Part shown: piece by piece, positions 35,800 to 43,671 of the stretch
Numbering within the stretch: position 1 is the first letter of the stretch
Layout: each line of letters starts with the position of its first letter
DNA from: JAJEFO01 sp022819605
Lineage (GTDB): Bacteria; Pseudomonadota; Alphaproteobacteria; Rhodobacterales; Rhodobacteraceae
Length of the DNA stretch: 64,000 nt
Direction: 5' to 3'
NCBI GenBank assembly: GCA_965221545.1
Contig: OZ244901.1
Coordinates: forward strand, 3,038,001-3,102,000
Position numbers and translations under genes: made by a program
The notes under the pieces: model-generated
What the model was told of the DNA's origin: nothing
The model's input: the letters and a program-made list of their open reading frames with translations, nothing else
The model's database searches: none

Positions 35800-36795
35800 T
35801 CAGCAGTACTTTTCCGGACCGATCCACTGCCGCGTGGAATAACGGTCGCCATGACACCAGCCGACCGGCAGCCGACGTTCGATCTCGGACTTCAAGTCCG
35901 CACCCAACTCCAGGTTGGCCCCTTCCACCAGTTCGGCGAAATGGTCGCAGTTTCGGGTGCCCGGAATCACCAGCGTGGACGGGCTTTGGGCCAGAACCCA
36001 TGCAATCGCCAGTGCCGCCGTGGAACAGCCTGCCTCACTTGCCAGGTTGCGCAACGGCTGGGTGGCAACCAGGTTGCGTTCGAGGTTGCCGCCGGAAAAC
36101 CGCGGATTGGACGTCATGAAGGCCGAGACCTCGACCTTTTCTGGTGTCGGCGGGGCATCGGTCAGCAATCCACGCCCGACTGGAGAGAACGCGACGAGCG
36201 AGACCCCAAGCCGTTCGCAAGCTTGAACCAGCCCCAGTTCCGGCGACCGCGTCTGCAGCGAATACTCGGACTGCACCGCCGCGATGGGGTGCACCGCAGA
36301 CGCGCGAGCCAGCGTGGTAGGCGCGACTTCCGACAACCCAATATGCCCAATCTTGCCGACCTCGACCATGCGCGCATAGGTGCCGACGACCTCTTCCACT
36401 TGCACGTCTGGATCGAGACGATGGAGATAGAAGAGTTCGACCCGTTCAACGCCCAGTCGTGCAAGGCTCTTGTCCAGTTCGGCCTCGACATGTGCGGGGC
36501 TGTTGTCGAAGTTGCGCCCGGTCTCAGGGTCGCGCGAAATGCCGGCCTTTGTGGCCAGCACGAAGGGCGTCTCGCCCTTTCGGCGGGCGAGGTAGCTGCC
36601 GATGATTTCCTCCGAGCGACCCATGCCATAGACGTTGGACGTGTCGAGATGAGACACGCCGGCATCAAGGGCCGCATCCAGGATCGCGTGGCTTTCCTCC
36701 ACGGTTGCGTTGCCATAGATGCCGGCAAAGGACATCGCGCCGACGCCAAGGACCGAGACCGACGGCCCGCCTTGACCCAATGATCGTGTTTTCAT
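35800..36795 (-). CDS. Aldo/keto reductase
   Basis: A 331-residue NAD(P)-dependent TIM-barrel oxidoreductase. The catalytic tetrad is visible as Asp51 and Tyr56 (DTSNVYGMG), Lys83 (ATKAG) and His125 (YLHRLDP); the cofactor-binding C-terminal part includes PVGRGLL and VIPGTRN. The substrate is unknown. Its upstream region, where the promoter should be, is only about 180 bp long before the IS607-type element begins, so insertion of that element may have altered its expression. Confidence 0.9.
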   Translation of the reverse strand: MKTRSLGQGGPSVSVLGVGAMSFAGIYGNATVEESHAILDAALDAGVSHLDTSNVYGMGRSEEIIGSYLARRKGETPFVLATKAGISRDPETGRNFDNSPAHVEAELDKSLARLGVERVELFYLHRLDPDVQVEEVVGTYARMVEVGKIGHIGLSEVAPTTLARASAVHPIAAVQSEYSLQTRSPELGLVQACERLGVSLVAFSPVGRGLLTDAPPTPEKVEVSAFMTSNPRFSGGNLERNLVATQPLRNLASEAGCSTAALAIAWVLAQSPSTLVIPGTRNCDHFAELVEGANLELGADLKSEIERRLPVGWCHGDRYSTRQWIGPEKYC

Positions 36796-36973
36796 TGTGC
36801 AAGCTCCTGTAGAAACTGGTCATCAGACAGCTTCAGGAGCCAGACCGGCGCAGAATGCGACCGATGGCACGCGTGCCGGCCCAGGCTGGGATTTTCCCGA
36901 TTCATCCAGTTCATTCGGCACGCCTCCGTTCGAAAATGCCGGTCATCCTGTTGTTCATGCTGCAACACTTGAT

Positions 36974-38143
36974 TTATTCCGCAACGAGTGCAACTTCCGC
37001 GCCCGCCGCCTGGAAACGGCCCAAGTTGCCGTAGAGCGCGCGCAGCATGATGCCGCGTGCGCCGTTCATGTCCCGGTCGACGACGATGCTGCCGTCCGTG
37101 ACCGTCTTCGCGCCGCCCAGCCTTTGGTCCACAATGCCGTCCCATGAGCGCGTCCTGCTGGTGTAGGCCTCGTTGGCAATGACAAGCCGCTTGCCGTATT
37201 TGCGACACATCCAATCGAGCGTCCGCCTGAACCGGTAGTGCGCAAGGCCGAGCATGGACCGCACGGTCCTCGTCCTGATCTTGCGGTCGGACTTCACGCT
37301 CATCTCCTGAGTCTCGAAGGACGGCAGGAGGATCACGTCGAAGGCCTGCACGAGGTCGTACGCAACCCGCCGGTGCAGGTCGTCGACCAGGTTGCGGACC
37401 CGGATGGCGAGCTTGTCGATGCGCTTCTGGAAGTGGCGCCTCCATTCACGGTGCCTCGCCTTCGCGCGCAGGCCAACAAGGTCGTCAAGCCTGAGCAGGA
37501 GCGGGAACACCTTGTCGGCGTAGAATCCGTCTCCGTAGCTTGCGGCGTGGTTCACCGAGTATGCGGTCACGAATGTCCGCACGCCGGGGTCGAGGGCCAC
37601 GACGGAGCGGACTTGGATTTCGTCCTGCCCTAACGTGGCGATTCGCTTCTGAGCGCAGATGAACCACTGTCCCCGCTCAAGCACGATGGTCGTCAGCTTC
37701 CTCCACGCCTCCTCGGGCAAGGGTTCGGCCAGGTCGAAGTTCCGCGCGACGAACGCGCCCGACAGCTTCTGGACGACCAGGCGCTGCCGAATGTCCTTGA
37801 AGCTGCGAAAGGACAGGCGGCACCTTTCGCCCGCCTTGCGTTTCCCGATGATCGCGTCGCGGGACCTGAACGCCGCGTTGACCGCCTCGTCGCAGTCGGC
37901 GGAGCGAAAGGTTCCGCCGCGCTCCTGGACCTCCGAGCGCACGAAATCGCGGATCGTGGCGCGCAGGGCGGTCTGCTTGAGATCCGGGTCCCTCGGGTCC
38001 ACGAGGCCATCATCGACCTCCCGGAAGCAGGCGACGGCGAGGTTGTAGGCGCGGCGCTGCTGGCGGACCAGTTCCGCCAGGAATTCAGGATTCTTCGGGT
38101 AGGCCCTGATCCTTCTTGTGCCTTTGACCAGAGCGCTTGCCAT
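36974..38143 (-). CDS. tnpB: IS607-type TnpB RNA-guided nuclease homologue
   Basis: A 389-residue TnpB (OrfB). RuvC residues are Asp185 in ALDPGVRT, Glu277 in LLPSFETQE and Asp356/Asp358 in VDRDMNGARGI, so the nuclease site looks intact. The zinc-ribbon cysteines usually found before the last Asp are missing: the corresponding stretch reads YTSRTRSWDG. This TnpB branch carries the same W-x-G layout but generally keeps a Cys. Its ATG at 38143 lies inside tnpA, overlapping it by 59 bases. A guide RNA would be expected over its 3' end and the sequence below 36974. Confidence 0.85.
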   Translation of the reverse strand: MASALVKGTRRIRAYPKNPEFLAELVRQQRRAYNLAVACFREVDDGLVDPRDPDLKQTALRATIRDFVRSEVQERGGTFRSADCDEAVNAAFRSRDAIIGKRKAGERCRLSFRSFKDIRQRLVVQKLSGAFVARNFDLAEPLPEEAWRKLTTIVLERGQWFICAQKRIATLGQDEIQVRSVVALDPGVRTFVTAYSVNHAASYGDGFYADKVFPLLLRLDDLVGLRAKARHREWRRHFQKRIDKLAIRVRNLVDDLHRRVAYDLVQAFDVILLPSFETQEMSVKSDRKIRTRTVRSMLGLAHYRFRRTLDWMCRKYGKRLVIANEAYTSRTRSWDGIVDQRLGGAKTVTDGSIVVDRDMNGARGIMLRALYGNLGRFQAAGAEVALVAE

Positions 38144-38633
38144 GATGGGAGTTGCAGAAGGAAGCGATATGCGCAACGAGGCAGCGAACGTCGAACTGGT
38201 CGGAAAGATCGTCCTCTTCCAGAAGCTCGATGCTTCCTCCAGAAAGTTCGATGACGTGCCTGATGAGCGGGTATCCTGACCGGGTGACGCGATCCGATGT
38301 GGCAGCCACCACATGGACTGCCTCTCCGCGCAGCGCGCGTTCCAGTACGGCGACAAAGCCTCGTCGCCTGAAATCGACTCCGGATCCACCGTCACGGACA
38401 ACGCGCCCATCCGGGTAGCGGGAGCGGAGGAGCCGCTCCTGCGTGTCAAGGCAGGAGAGCTGCTTGGCGCTGAAAACCCGGGCATAGAGGACCGTGTCGG
38501 GATCGACGGGAACCCAGACCCTGCAATGCCCTCCGGGGGTTCGCTCGTGTCGTTGATAACGCCCTCCCTCGATCCAGCGCCGTATGGTTTGCGTCGTGGC
38601 CTTCACGCGTCCTGACAGACGCGTCGTTGCCAT
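38085..38633 (-). CDS. tnpA: IS607-type serine recombinase TnpA, catalytic Ser position reads Phe
   Basis: A 182-residue IS607 transposase. A MerR-like helix-turn-helix fills residues 1-40 (TTQTIRRWIEGG, TPGGHCRVW), followed by a resolvase catalytic domain: YARVFSAKQLS at 50-60, TSDRVTRSG at 112-120 and a C-terminal helix. The nucleophilic serine of this family directly follows ARV, but here codon 54 (38472-38474) is TTC, Phe, with Ser only at position 55. TCC to TTC is a single C-to-T change. The enzyme may therefore be inactive unless Ser55 substitutes. The ATG at 38633 is the natural start. Confidence 0.85.
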   Translation of the reverse strand: MATTRLSGRVKATTQTIRRWIEGGRYQRHERTPGGHCRVWVPVDPDTVLYARVFSAKQLSCLDTQERLLRSRYPDGRVVRDGGSGVDFRRRGFVAVLERALRGEAVHVVAATSDRVTRSGYPLIRHVIELSGGSIELLEEDDLSDQFDVRCLVAHIASFCNSHHGKRSGQRHKKDQGLPEES

Positions 38634-38977
38634 CCACGTGCCGAAGCCTACGCGGTGTTCCCGGATTGTTCAAGCCTGAAATGTTGCGTAGGTTGCTCGA
38701 TCATGCAGCAGCGCAGTGCCGTGATGAACGTTCTCTCCGGCCGAAGCAACCGCAAGAGCACGCCGAAATCCCGTTAGAGGATTCTGTCTGCACCATTGAT
38801 CGACGGGCGGGCACCGCCCAACTTCACGCTTCTGCAAATCATCGCCCTGCACCGCCCCTTGAGCACGCCTTATGCCACGGACAAGCCCCTATCCTGACAT
38901 TCGTCTTGGTGCAACTTGCGTCACATTCCGCAGATTCCGAGTTGGTCGCCGCGTTCCAACCCGAGTTTCATGCACCG
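38634..38977. other. Intergenic gap upstream of the IS607-type tnpA
   Basis: These 344 bp between tnpA and the P450 gene contain the tnpA promoter and presumably the left end of the IS607 element. No gene was recognised. Confidence 0.45.
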
Positions 38978-40156
38978 CTAATTCAATTGGACCGGAAGGC
39001 AGGTCGGACCATGGAATCCGAATCCGCGCCAGATCACCGCGCTGGGATCGGGCAGCGTCATGTCCGGAAATCGGTCGAACAGGACAGGCAGCATGATCTG
39101 CCCGATGGCGCGCCGGGCGACATGCGCCCCCAGGCAGAAATGCGGCCCGTTGCCGAAGGACTGGTGCGGATGCCTGTCGCGGTCGACAATGAACGCCTCG
39201 CCATCTTCATAAAGTTCCTCGTCCCGGTTGGCGCTGGCCTGAATGGTCATGACCGTGTCCCCCTTCGGGATCAGGCAGCCGCGAATCTCCGTGTCCTCCG
39301 TGACAAGGCGTGACGACACAGAGATCGGCGCAACCCAGCGGATGCCTTCTTCGAATGCCCTTTCCCAGCCAGCATCACGCTTCACCGCCTCCAGCTGATC
39401 CAGATTGGTCAGCAATCCGTAGAGGGTGGTGTTCAAGGCATCGCGCGGCTCGTTGATGCCGCCGCCGATGGAGATCTTGATGTTGGCGTGGATCTGGGTT
39501 TCGGGGATCGGGTTCTCGGCATTCAGCATTACCGAGAACGCCGAACTGTTCGGTTCCGCCTTGTGCCTGTCATGCACTCGGTTGAAGAGTGCGTGCATTT
39601 CCTCGTTGGCACGGTCGACGCGCTCGAAGGGCTCGTCCCGCCACCCGAAATTCCCCGCCCCGTCGATCAGCGCCTGCGACCAGCGTTGCATTTCCTCGTC
39701 CGTGGCTTCCTCAAGCCCCAGCAGAATCGCCAGGCCCCGCGCTGCATATGGCCCGGACAGTGCTGGAAAGAGGTCAACGACTTCGCCGCGAGGCAGCCGC
39801 GCGACATAGTCTTCCGCAACCCTGCGATACTGCGGCATCCATTCATCCAGCATCACCTTGGGAGCAAAGGCGGGCGCCATGGCCATGCGTTCGCGCAGAT
39901 GCGCTTCGCCGTCCTTGCGCATGAGCGTATGCGCCCAAAAGGCACGCTTCATCGGCGTGTTCGGATCGTCGGAACTGAACAGCTTCGGGTTGTCCTTGAC
40001 GTATTTCGTGTCCGCGGCCTTCGTCAGAAAGGTCCGGCCTGCCGCCGCAACCCGCAGCACCGGTGCTTCCCGGCGCAACCGTCGGTAGATCGGAAACGGG
40101 TCGCTGTTGAGCTGGTCAAGCGTGATTGTTTCGTCAAGCGGCGCAAGGTGGGTCAT
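38978..40156 (-). CDS. Cytochrome P450
   Basis: A 392-residue soluble bacterial P450. The heme-binding loop is FGNGPHFCLGAHVAR with the thiolate Cys341, and the K-helix ExxR is Glu270-Arg273 (EEGIRW). The I-helix reads SIGGGINEPRDAL near residues 229-241, so the usual Thr of the oxygen-activating AGxxT motif is replaced by Pro. The ATG at 40156 (MTHLAPLDETITLD) has GGAG upstream and is preferred over an earlier in-frame start. It needs a ferredoxin partner, which is not in the window. A broken amidohydrolase lies just upstream on the same strand. Confidence 0.92.
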   Translation of the reverse strand: MTHLAPLDETITLDQLNSDPFPIYRRLRREAPVLRVAAAGRTFLTKAADTKYVKDNPKLFSSDDPNTPMKRAFWAHTLMRKDGEAHLRERMAMAPAFAPKVMLDEWMPQYRRVAEDYVARLPRGEVVDLFPALSGPYAARGLAILLGLEEATDEEMQRWSQALIDGAGNFGWRDEPFERVDRANEEMHALFNRVHDRHKAEPNSSAFSVMLNAENPIPETQIHANIKISIGGGINEPRDALNTTLYGLLTNLDQLEAVKRDAGWERAFEEGIRWVAPISVSSRLVTEDTEIRGCLIPKGDTVMTIQASANRDEELYEDGEAFIVDRDRHPHQSFGNGPHFCLGAHVARRAIGQIMLPVLFDRFPDMTLPDPSAVIWRGFGFHGPTCLPVQLN

Positions 40157-40229
40157 TCCTGTCTCCCGTAGCTTTCTCGCAGCCAGCAATCCGGAGATAC
40201 GCATCGTTGCAAGAGATGGCTCTTACTTG

Positions 40230-40491
40230 TCGCGTCCTGCCATGCAGCTGAAAGGCGTCTTCCTTCAGATTCATCGGGCACAATTCGTCCTCGAACGATG
40301 TCGCCTCAGCGTCCTTCAGCCACTGGTCGGCCATCAATGCGGGCTCGTCGGAACCAAAAAGCGTCCTGTCCTCCAGATTCGAGTTGGCATACCGGTTGGA
40401 ATATCTCCCGAAAGTGCTTCGGCGACCAGCCCGACATGTCATCGTAGACATTTCCCATCAGGCGCAGCGCGTCTAACAGGATATGACCAAT
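40230..40491 (-). pseudogene. Frameshifted C-terminal remnant of an amidohydrolase family 2 protein
   Basis: Two overlapping minus-strand frames together resemble the C-terminal third of a TIM-barrel amidohydrolase (ACMSD/LigW-type). One gives LLDALRLMGNVYDDMSGWSP (about 40430-40490); the other gives YANSNLEDRTLFGSDEPALM and QWLKDAEATSFEDEL (about 40250-40400), matching the family's FGSD-P and WLxxF segments. A frameshift must lie near 40395-40410. The N-terminal two thirds with the metal-binding His residues are absent. It is probably the relic of a gene once co-transcribed with the P450. The rest of 40157-40738 shows no gene. Confidence 0.6.
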
Positions 40492-40738
40492 GATGCTGAC
40501 ACGAACGCAAAGGTCGCCGCGTTGTGGACCGAATTGCAAGGTCCAAACCACGTCTCCCGTCTCCTTGCGTCGTGTCCCCCGACCCGTCAGTCCGGCGAAC
40601 AGTGCCACGCACATGTGCTTGCAATTCTCGTTGGCAGGCATAGCGTGTGTTGCCCGGGTGTTGGTGAATCCCTCGCCCAAGCGCCCTATGGACGACCGAC
40701 GCATGGCCGCCGCTGCAATGCACGCCAAGGAGGACAAG

Positions 40739-41632
40739 ATGACAGCAATACGCAAACGCGCATCGGACTTTGACCAGCGAATCCTCGAGATCTTCGACGG
40801 CTATGTGCATGGCTCGCTGTCGAAGCGCGAATTCATCTCGCAAGCCGGAAGATTCGCCGCCGCCGGAGTCACCGGCACGATGATCCTTGAACAGCTTCAA
40901 CCGAACTATGCTTGGGCTCAGGAGGTCGCCCCCGACGATCCCGGCATCGAAACCGCCGTCGTCGAATACCCGAGCCCGGAAGGCCACGGGACGATCAGGG
41001 CGCTGATGGCGAAACCGTCCGGTGCCGCAGGACGCCTGCCCGCAGTGCTCGTCGTGCACGAGAACCGCGGCCTCAACCCTTACATCGAGGATGTGGTCCG
41101 CCGGGTGGCAAAGGCTGGATTTCTTGCCGTCGGACCCGACGGGCTGACGCCGCTCGGCGGGTATCCGGGAAGCGACGACGAAGGTCGCCAAATGCAGCGT
41201 CAGCTGGATCGCGAGAAGCTCATGGAGGATTTCTTCGCTGCGTTTGAATTCCTGCGCGATCACGAGGACTCGACCGGTCGTGTCGGCTGCGTCGGATTCT
41301 GCTACGGCGGTGGCGTCTGCAATGCGCTCGCGGTCGCCTATCCTGAACTCGCCGCCTCGGTACCGTTCTACGGGCGCCAGCCACGAGTCGCCGAAGTGCC
41401 TCAGATCGAGGCGCCATTGCTGATCCATTACGCCGAGCATGACGAGCGGATCAACGCCGGCTGGGAAGCCTACGGTGCCGCGCTCGAGGCGCACGGAAAG
41501 AATTTCAGCGTTCACTTCTACCCAAACGTTAACCACGGATTCCACAACAACACGACACCTCGCTACGACGAAGGGGCCGCAATGCTTGCCTGGGACCGGA
41601 CTCTGGCCTTCTTCGAAACGTATCTCAGGTAG
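40739..41632 (+). CDS. Dienelactone hydrolase family protein
   Basis: A 297-residue alpha/beta hydrolase. The nucleophile elbow is GFCYGGGVC with Cys in place of Ser, and the acid and base lie in YAEHDERIN and NVNHGFHNN, the classical Cys-Asp-His triad of dienelactone hydrolases. The N-terminal 60 residues form a YghX-like extension (SKREFISQAGRFAAAGVTGT) that resembles an export signal or membrane anchor and ends at YAWAQ. The ATG at 40739 has AAGGAGG four bases upstream, which fixes it despite a long open frame upstream. The natural substrate is unknown. Confidence 0.9.
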   Translation: MTAIRKRASDFDQRILEIFDGYVHGSLSKREFISQAGRFAAAGVTGTMILEQLQPNYAWAQEVAPDDPGIETAVVEYPSPEGHGTIRALMAKPSGAAGRLPAVLVVHENRGLNPYIEDVVRRVAKAGFLAVGPDGLTPLGGYPGSDDEGRQMQRQLDREKLMEDFFAAFEFLRDHEDSTGRVGCVGFCYGGGVCNALAVAYPELAASVPFYGRQPRVAEVPQIEAPLLIHYAEHDERINAGWEAYGAALEAHGKNFSVHFYPNVNHGFHNNTTPRYDEGAAMLAWDRTLAFFETYLR

Positions 41633-41689
41633 CGAACGAGACTTGATAGCGTTTGTATGAACGCATTGGAATGGAACGACGTCCTTTCG

Positions 41690-42181
41690 CTACGACCCTA
41701 CGTCCGTCCCGCCAGTCGTTGGTTGCTCCTTGGCTAGGTCACGCGTTGGATCAGGTACTGCGTGCGCCCGCAAAAGGATTCGGAATTCCTCGGCAGTCAA
41801 ACGTTTGGCGGCGAGGTCGACCATGGCCTGTGCCGCGGCGATCGGCTCCATTTCCAAGCGGTAGCCGTTCACCGCGAGGGTAGCGGCAATGGTGGCAAAG
41901 GCAGTGCGCTTGTTGCCATCCACGAACGGATGGTTGCGGATGATGCCTTCGGCGATCGCGCAGACTGCCTGGAAGATGTCGCCGGTCTCTGAATAGGCGA
42001 GCATCTGCGCTCCTCGCGCTACCGCACTCTCAAACAGCCCGGAATCGCGAAGTCCGGGCGCCCCACCGAATCGGCGCAGTTGAATCCCGTGAAACAGGGC
42101 CACCAACCGCGCCGTGGGCAGGACATGGCCGGCGACGGTCTCGACTAGGTGCGTTGCATCCAGCGAAGTCCCTTCCGTCAA
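41690..42181 (-). CDS. doc: Doc/Fic-family toxin (death-on-curing)
   Basis: A 163-residue Fic-fold protein of the Doc subgroup. The signature HPFVDGNKRTAF at residues 84-95 contains the catalytic His84 and the phosphate-binding loop; LRDSGLFESAVAR at 44-56 is also typical. Doc enzymes phosphorylate EF-Tu and arrest translation. The start is a TTG at 42181 whose TTGA overlaps the stop of the antitoxin gene, giving coupled translation. The C-terminus continues about 25 residues beyond the core domain. Confidence 0.9.
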   Translation of the reverse strand: MTEGTSLDATHLVETVAGHVLPTARLVALFHGIQLRRFGGAPGLRDSGLFESAVARGAQMLAYSETGDIFQAVCAIAEGIIRNHPFVDGNKRTAFATIAATLAVNGYRLEMEPIAAAQAMVDLAAKRLTAEEFRILLRAHAVPDPTRDLAKEQPTTGGTDVGS

Positions 42182-42411
42182 GCGCTGAGCCTCTCCGAGG
42201 CTAGCGTACGGTAGGTCTCAGCATATCGGTCCATGCTTTCTAGCATTGCCGCTACCATCCGCCCGGATGCGGAGGTCTCCTGCGCGATTAGGATTCCATC
42301 CTGCAAGGGTGCCATGACGACGCTGTCGCCAGCCGCCAGATTGGCCTGCGCGAGCGTAGCCACAGGGATGACAACACCGTGGGAATTGCCGGTTTGCGTG
42401 ATCTTGGGCAT
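42178..42411 (-). CDS. AbrB/MazE-type antitoxin
   Basis: A 77-residue SpoVT-AbrB fold protein: MPKITQTGNSHGVVIPVATL forms the swapped-hairpin DNA-binding domain, and the C-terminal third (MVAAMLESMDRYAETYRTLA) should wrap the toxin. It precedes and overlaps the doc gene by four bases. Pairing of Doc with an AbrB-type rather than a Phd-type antitoxin is a known but less common combination. The ATG at 42411 was chosen because the 20 codons upstream run into the operator palindrome. Confidence 0.87.
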   Translation of the reverse strand: MPKITQTGNSHGVVIPVATLAQANLAAGDSVVMAPLQDGILIAQETSASGRMVAAMLESMDRYAETYRTLASERLSA

Positions 42412-42427
42412 CGAATGTTTCTTCCGT

Positions 42428-42451
42428 CTGTAAGTACAAATGGACTTACAG
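42428..42451. promoter_or_regulatory. Inverted-repeat operator upstream of the antitoxin-doc operon
   Basis: CTGTAAGT-N8-ACTTACAG is a perfect 8-bp inverted repeat, 17 bp upstream of the antitoxin ATG. Toxin-antitoxin operons are normally autoregulated by the antitoxin binding such a site, so this is the likely operator. Confidence 0.65.
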
Positions 42452-42714
42452 TATGCGCTAGGCTGGGGCAAGCGCTTCGCGGCATTGGGAACTTCCCGGT
42501 TTGATGCATCGGCAAAGGATCGTGATGCGCCCGCTGGTGCTGGTTCAATTCAATCCGGTCCATCGTTACGATCCGCTAGTACTGCGGTACCATTGCTGCG
42601 CATCCGGCAGTTTTCGGAGAGCCGGTCGTCCGCTGCGGCAAAGCGGTCCGGTGTTCGGGAACTGAAAAAGACTCGCTTTCACAAGCGATTGGTGGCGCGC
42701 GAAAGGGTCGGCAG

Positions 42715-43671
42715 TCACTGCTCGTTCAGATGCAGACATTCCGGGACTGGCGTCACGACCTTTCCGTCCGCCAGCCATGCGTCGAGATTGTCACAGACCA
42801 GATCGCCCATAGCCTGCCGGGTCTCCACGGTCGCGCTGCCTATATGCGGCAACAGCACCACGTTCTCCATAGCCTTCAGTGCCTCCGGAATTCGCGGCTC
42901 ATCCTCAAACACGTCAAGCCCCGCCGCGCCCAGGCGACCGTCCTTGAGAACTTCGACCAGGGCCGCCTCATCGACCACGCTACCTCTGGAAACGTTGATG
43001 AGTATGCCCTCCGGCCCGAGCGCGTCCATGATTTCGGCATTCACAAGGTGCCGGGTTCCCTCGCCGCCCGGAGTTATGACAAACAGCACGTCCACCTTGC
43101 GTGCCATATCCACAAGGTTATCAAAGTGCAGGTAAGGCGCGACCTTTCGAGAGCGGCTGTGATAATGCACCTCTGCTCCGAACATTTCCGTCATCTTCGC
43201 GATTGTTTGCCCTATACGTCCAAGACCGAGAATGCCGACTTTGCGGCCCCTGATCGTGCGCGCCAACGGATAGTTGCCTTTCCTTTCCCAGGCACCAGAA
43301 CGCGCCCAGCGTTCTGCGGGCAGCAGTTCCTTGCTGACCGCAAGCCAAAGCATGATCGCAGTGTCCGCAACCTCGTCGTTCAGGACATCTGGCGTGTGGG
43401 CGACAAGAATGCCGCTGCTCGCCGCCGCGACGGCGTCGATGTTTTCGTAGCCGACCCCGAAACTCGAAATGACCTTTAGGTTCGGAAGCCCCGCCATCAC
43501 GTCGTCCGGAACGCCCCTCATCGTTGCGATTGCAGTGAATTCCGAACCCCGCTCAGCGAGGAACGCTTCATGGTCGGGCGGCAGCTGGACAACATCGAAT
43601 CCGACAGCAAGCCGCTCTGCCATCCGCTCCGAAATCCTGCCGAGTTGCAGGAGAGCGGGTCGCTCAGGCAT
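42715..43671 (-). CDS. D-isomer-specific 2-hydroxyacid dehydrogenase
   Basis: A 318-residue NAD(P)-dependent 2-hydroxyacid dehydrogenase of the hydroxypyruvate/glyoxylate reductase type. The NAD site GLGRIGQ is near residue 150. The catalytic Arg lies in the loop after NVSRGSVVDE, the Glu in DVFEDEP and the His in LLPHIGSAT. The ATG at 43671 overlaps the stop of the FAH-family gene by eight bases, so the two are coupled. It probably reduces or oxidises a small keto/hydroxy acid from the sugar-acid pathway encoded divergently. Confidence 0.9.
   Translation of the reverse strand: MPERPALLQLGRISERMAERLAVGFDVVQLPPDHEAFLAERGSEFTAIATMRGVPDDVMAGLPNLKVISSFGVGYENIDAVAAASSGILVAHTPDVLNDEVADTAIMLWLAVSKELLPAERWARSGAWERKGNYPLARTIRGRKVGILGLGRIGQTIAKMTEMFGAEVHYHSRSRKVAPYLHFDNLVDMARKVDVLFVITPGGEGTRHLVNAEIMDALGPEGILINVSRGSVVDEAALVEVLKDGRLGAAGLDVFEDEPRIPEALKAMENVVLLPHIGSATVETRQAMGDLVCDNLDAWLADGKVVTPVPECLHLNEQ

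Larger units (their letters stand above)
36974..38633 (-). mobile_element. IS607-family element (tnpA and tnpB; ends not mapped)
   Basis: A serine-recombinase tnpA with an overlapping tnpB on the minus strand is the defining IS607 layout. The coordinates cover the two genes only: IS607 elements lack terminal inverted repeats and target duplications, so the true ends cannot be read here. They must lie within 36796-36973 and 38634-38977. Confidence 0.8.

Noticed and set aside
40439..41545. 368-codon open frame antisense to the dienelactone hydrolase
   Set aside because: Composition-driven antisense frame; the plus-strand gene has an intact Cys-Asp-His triad and a strong ribosome site.
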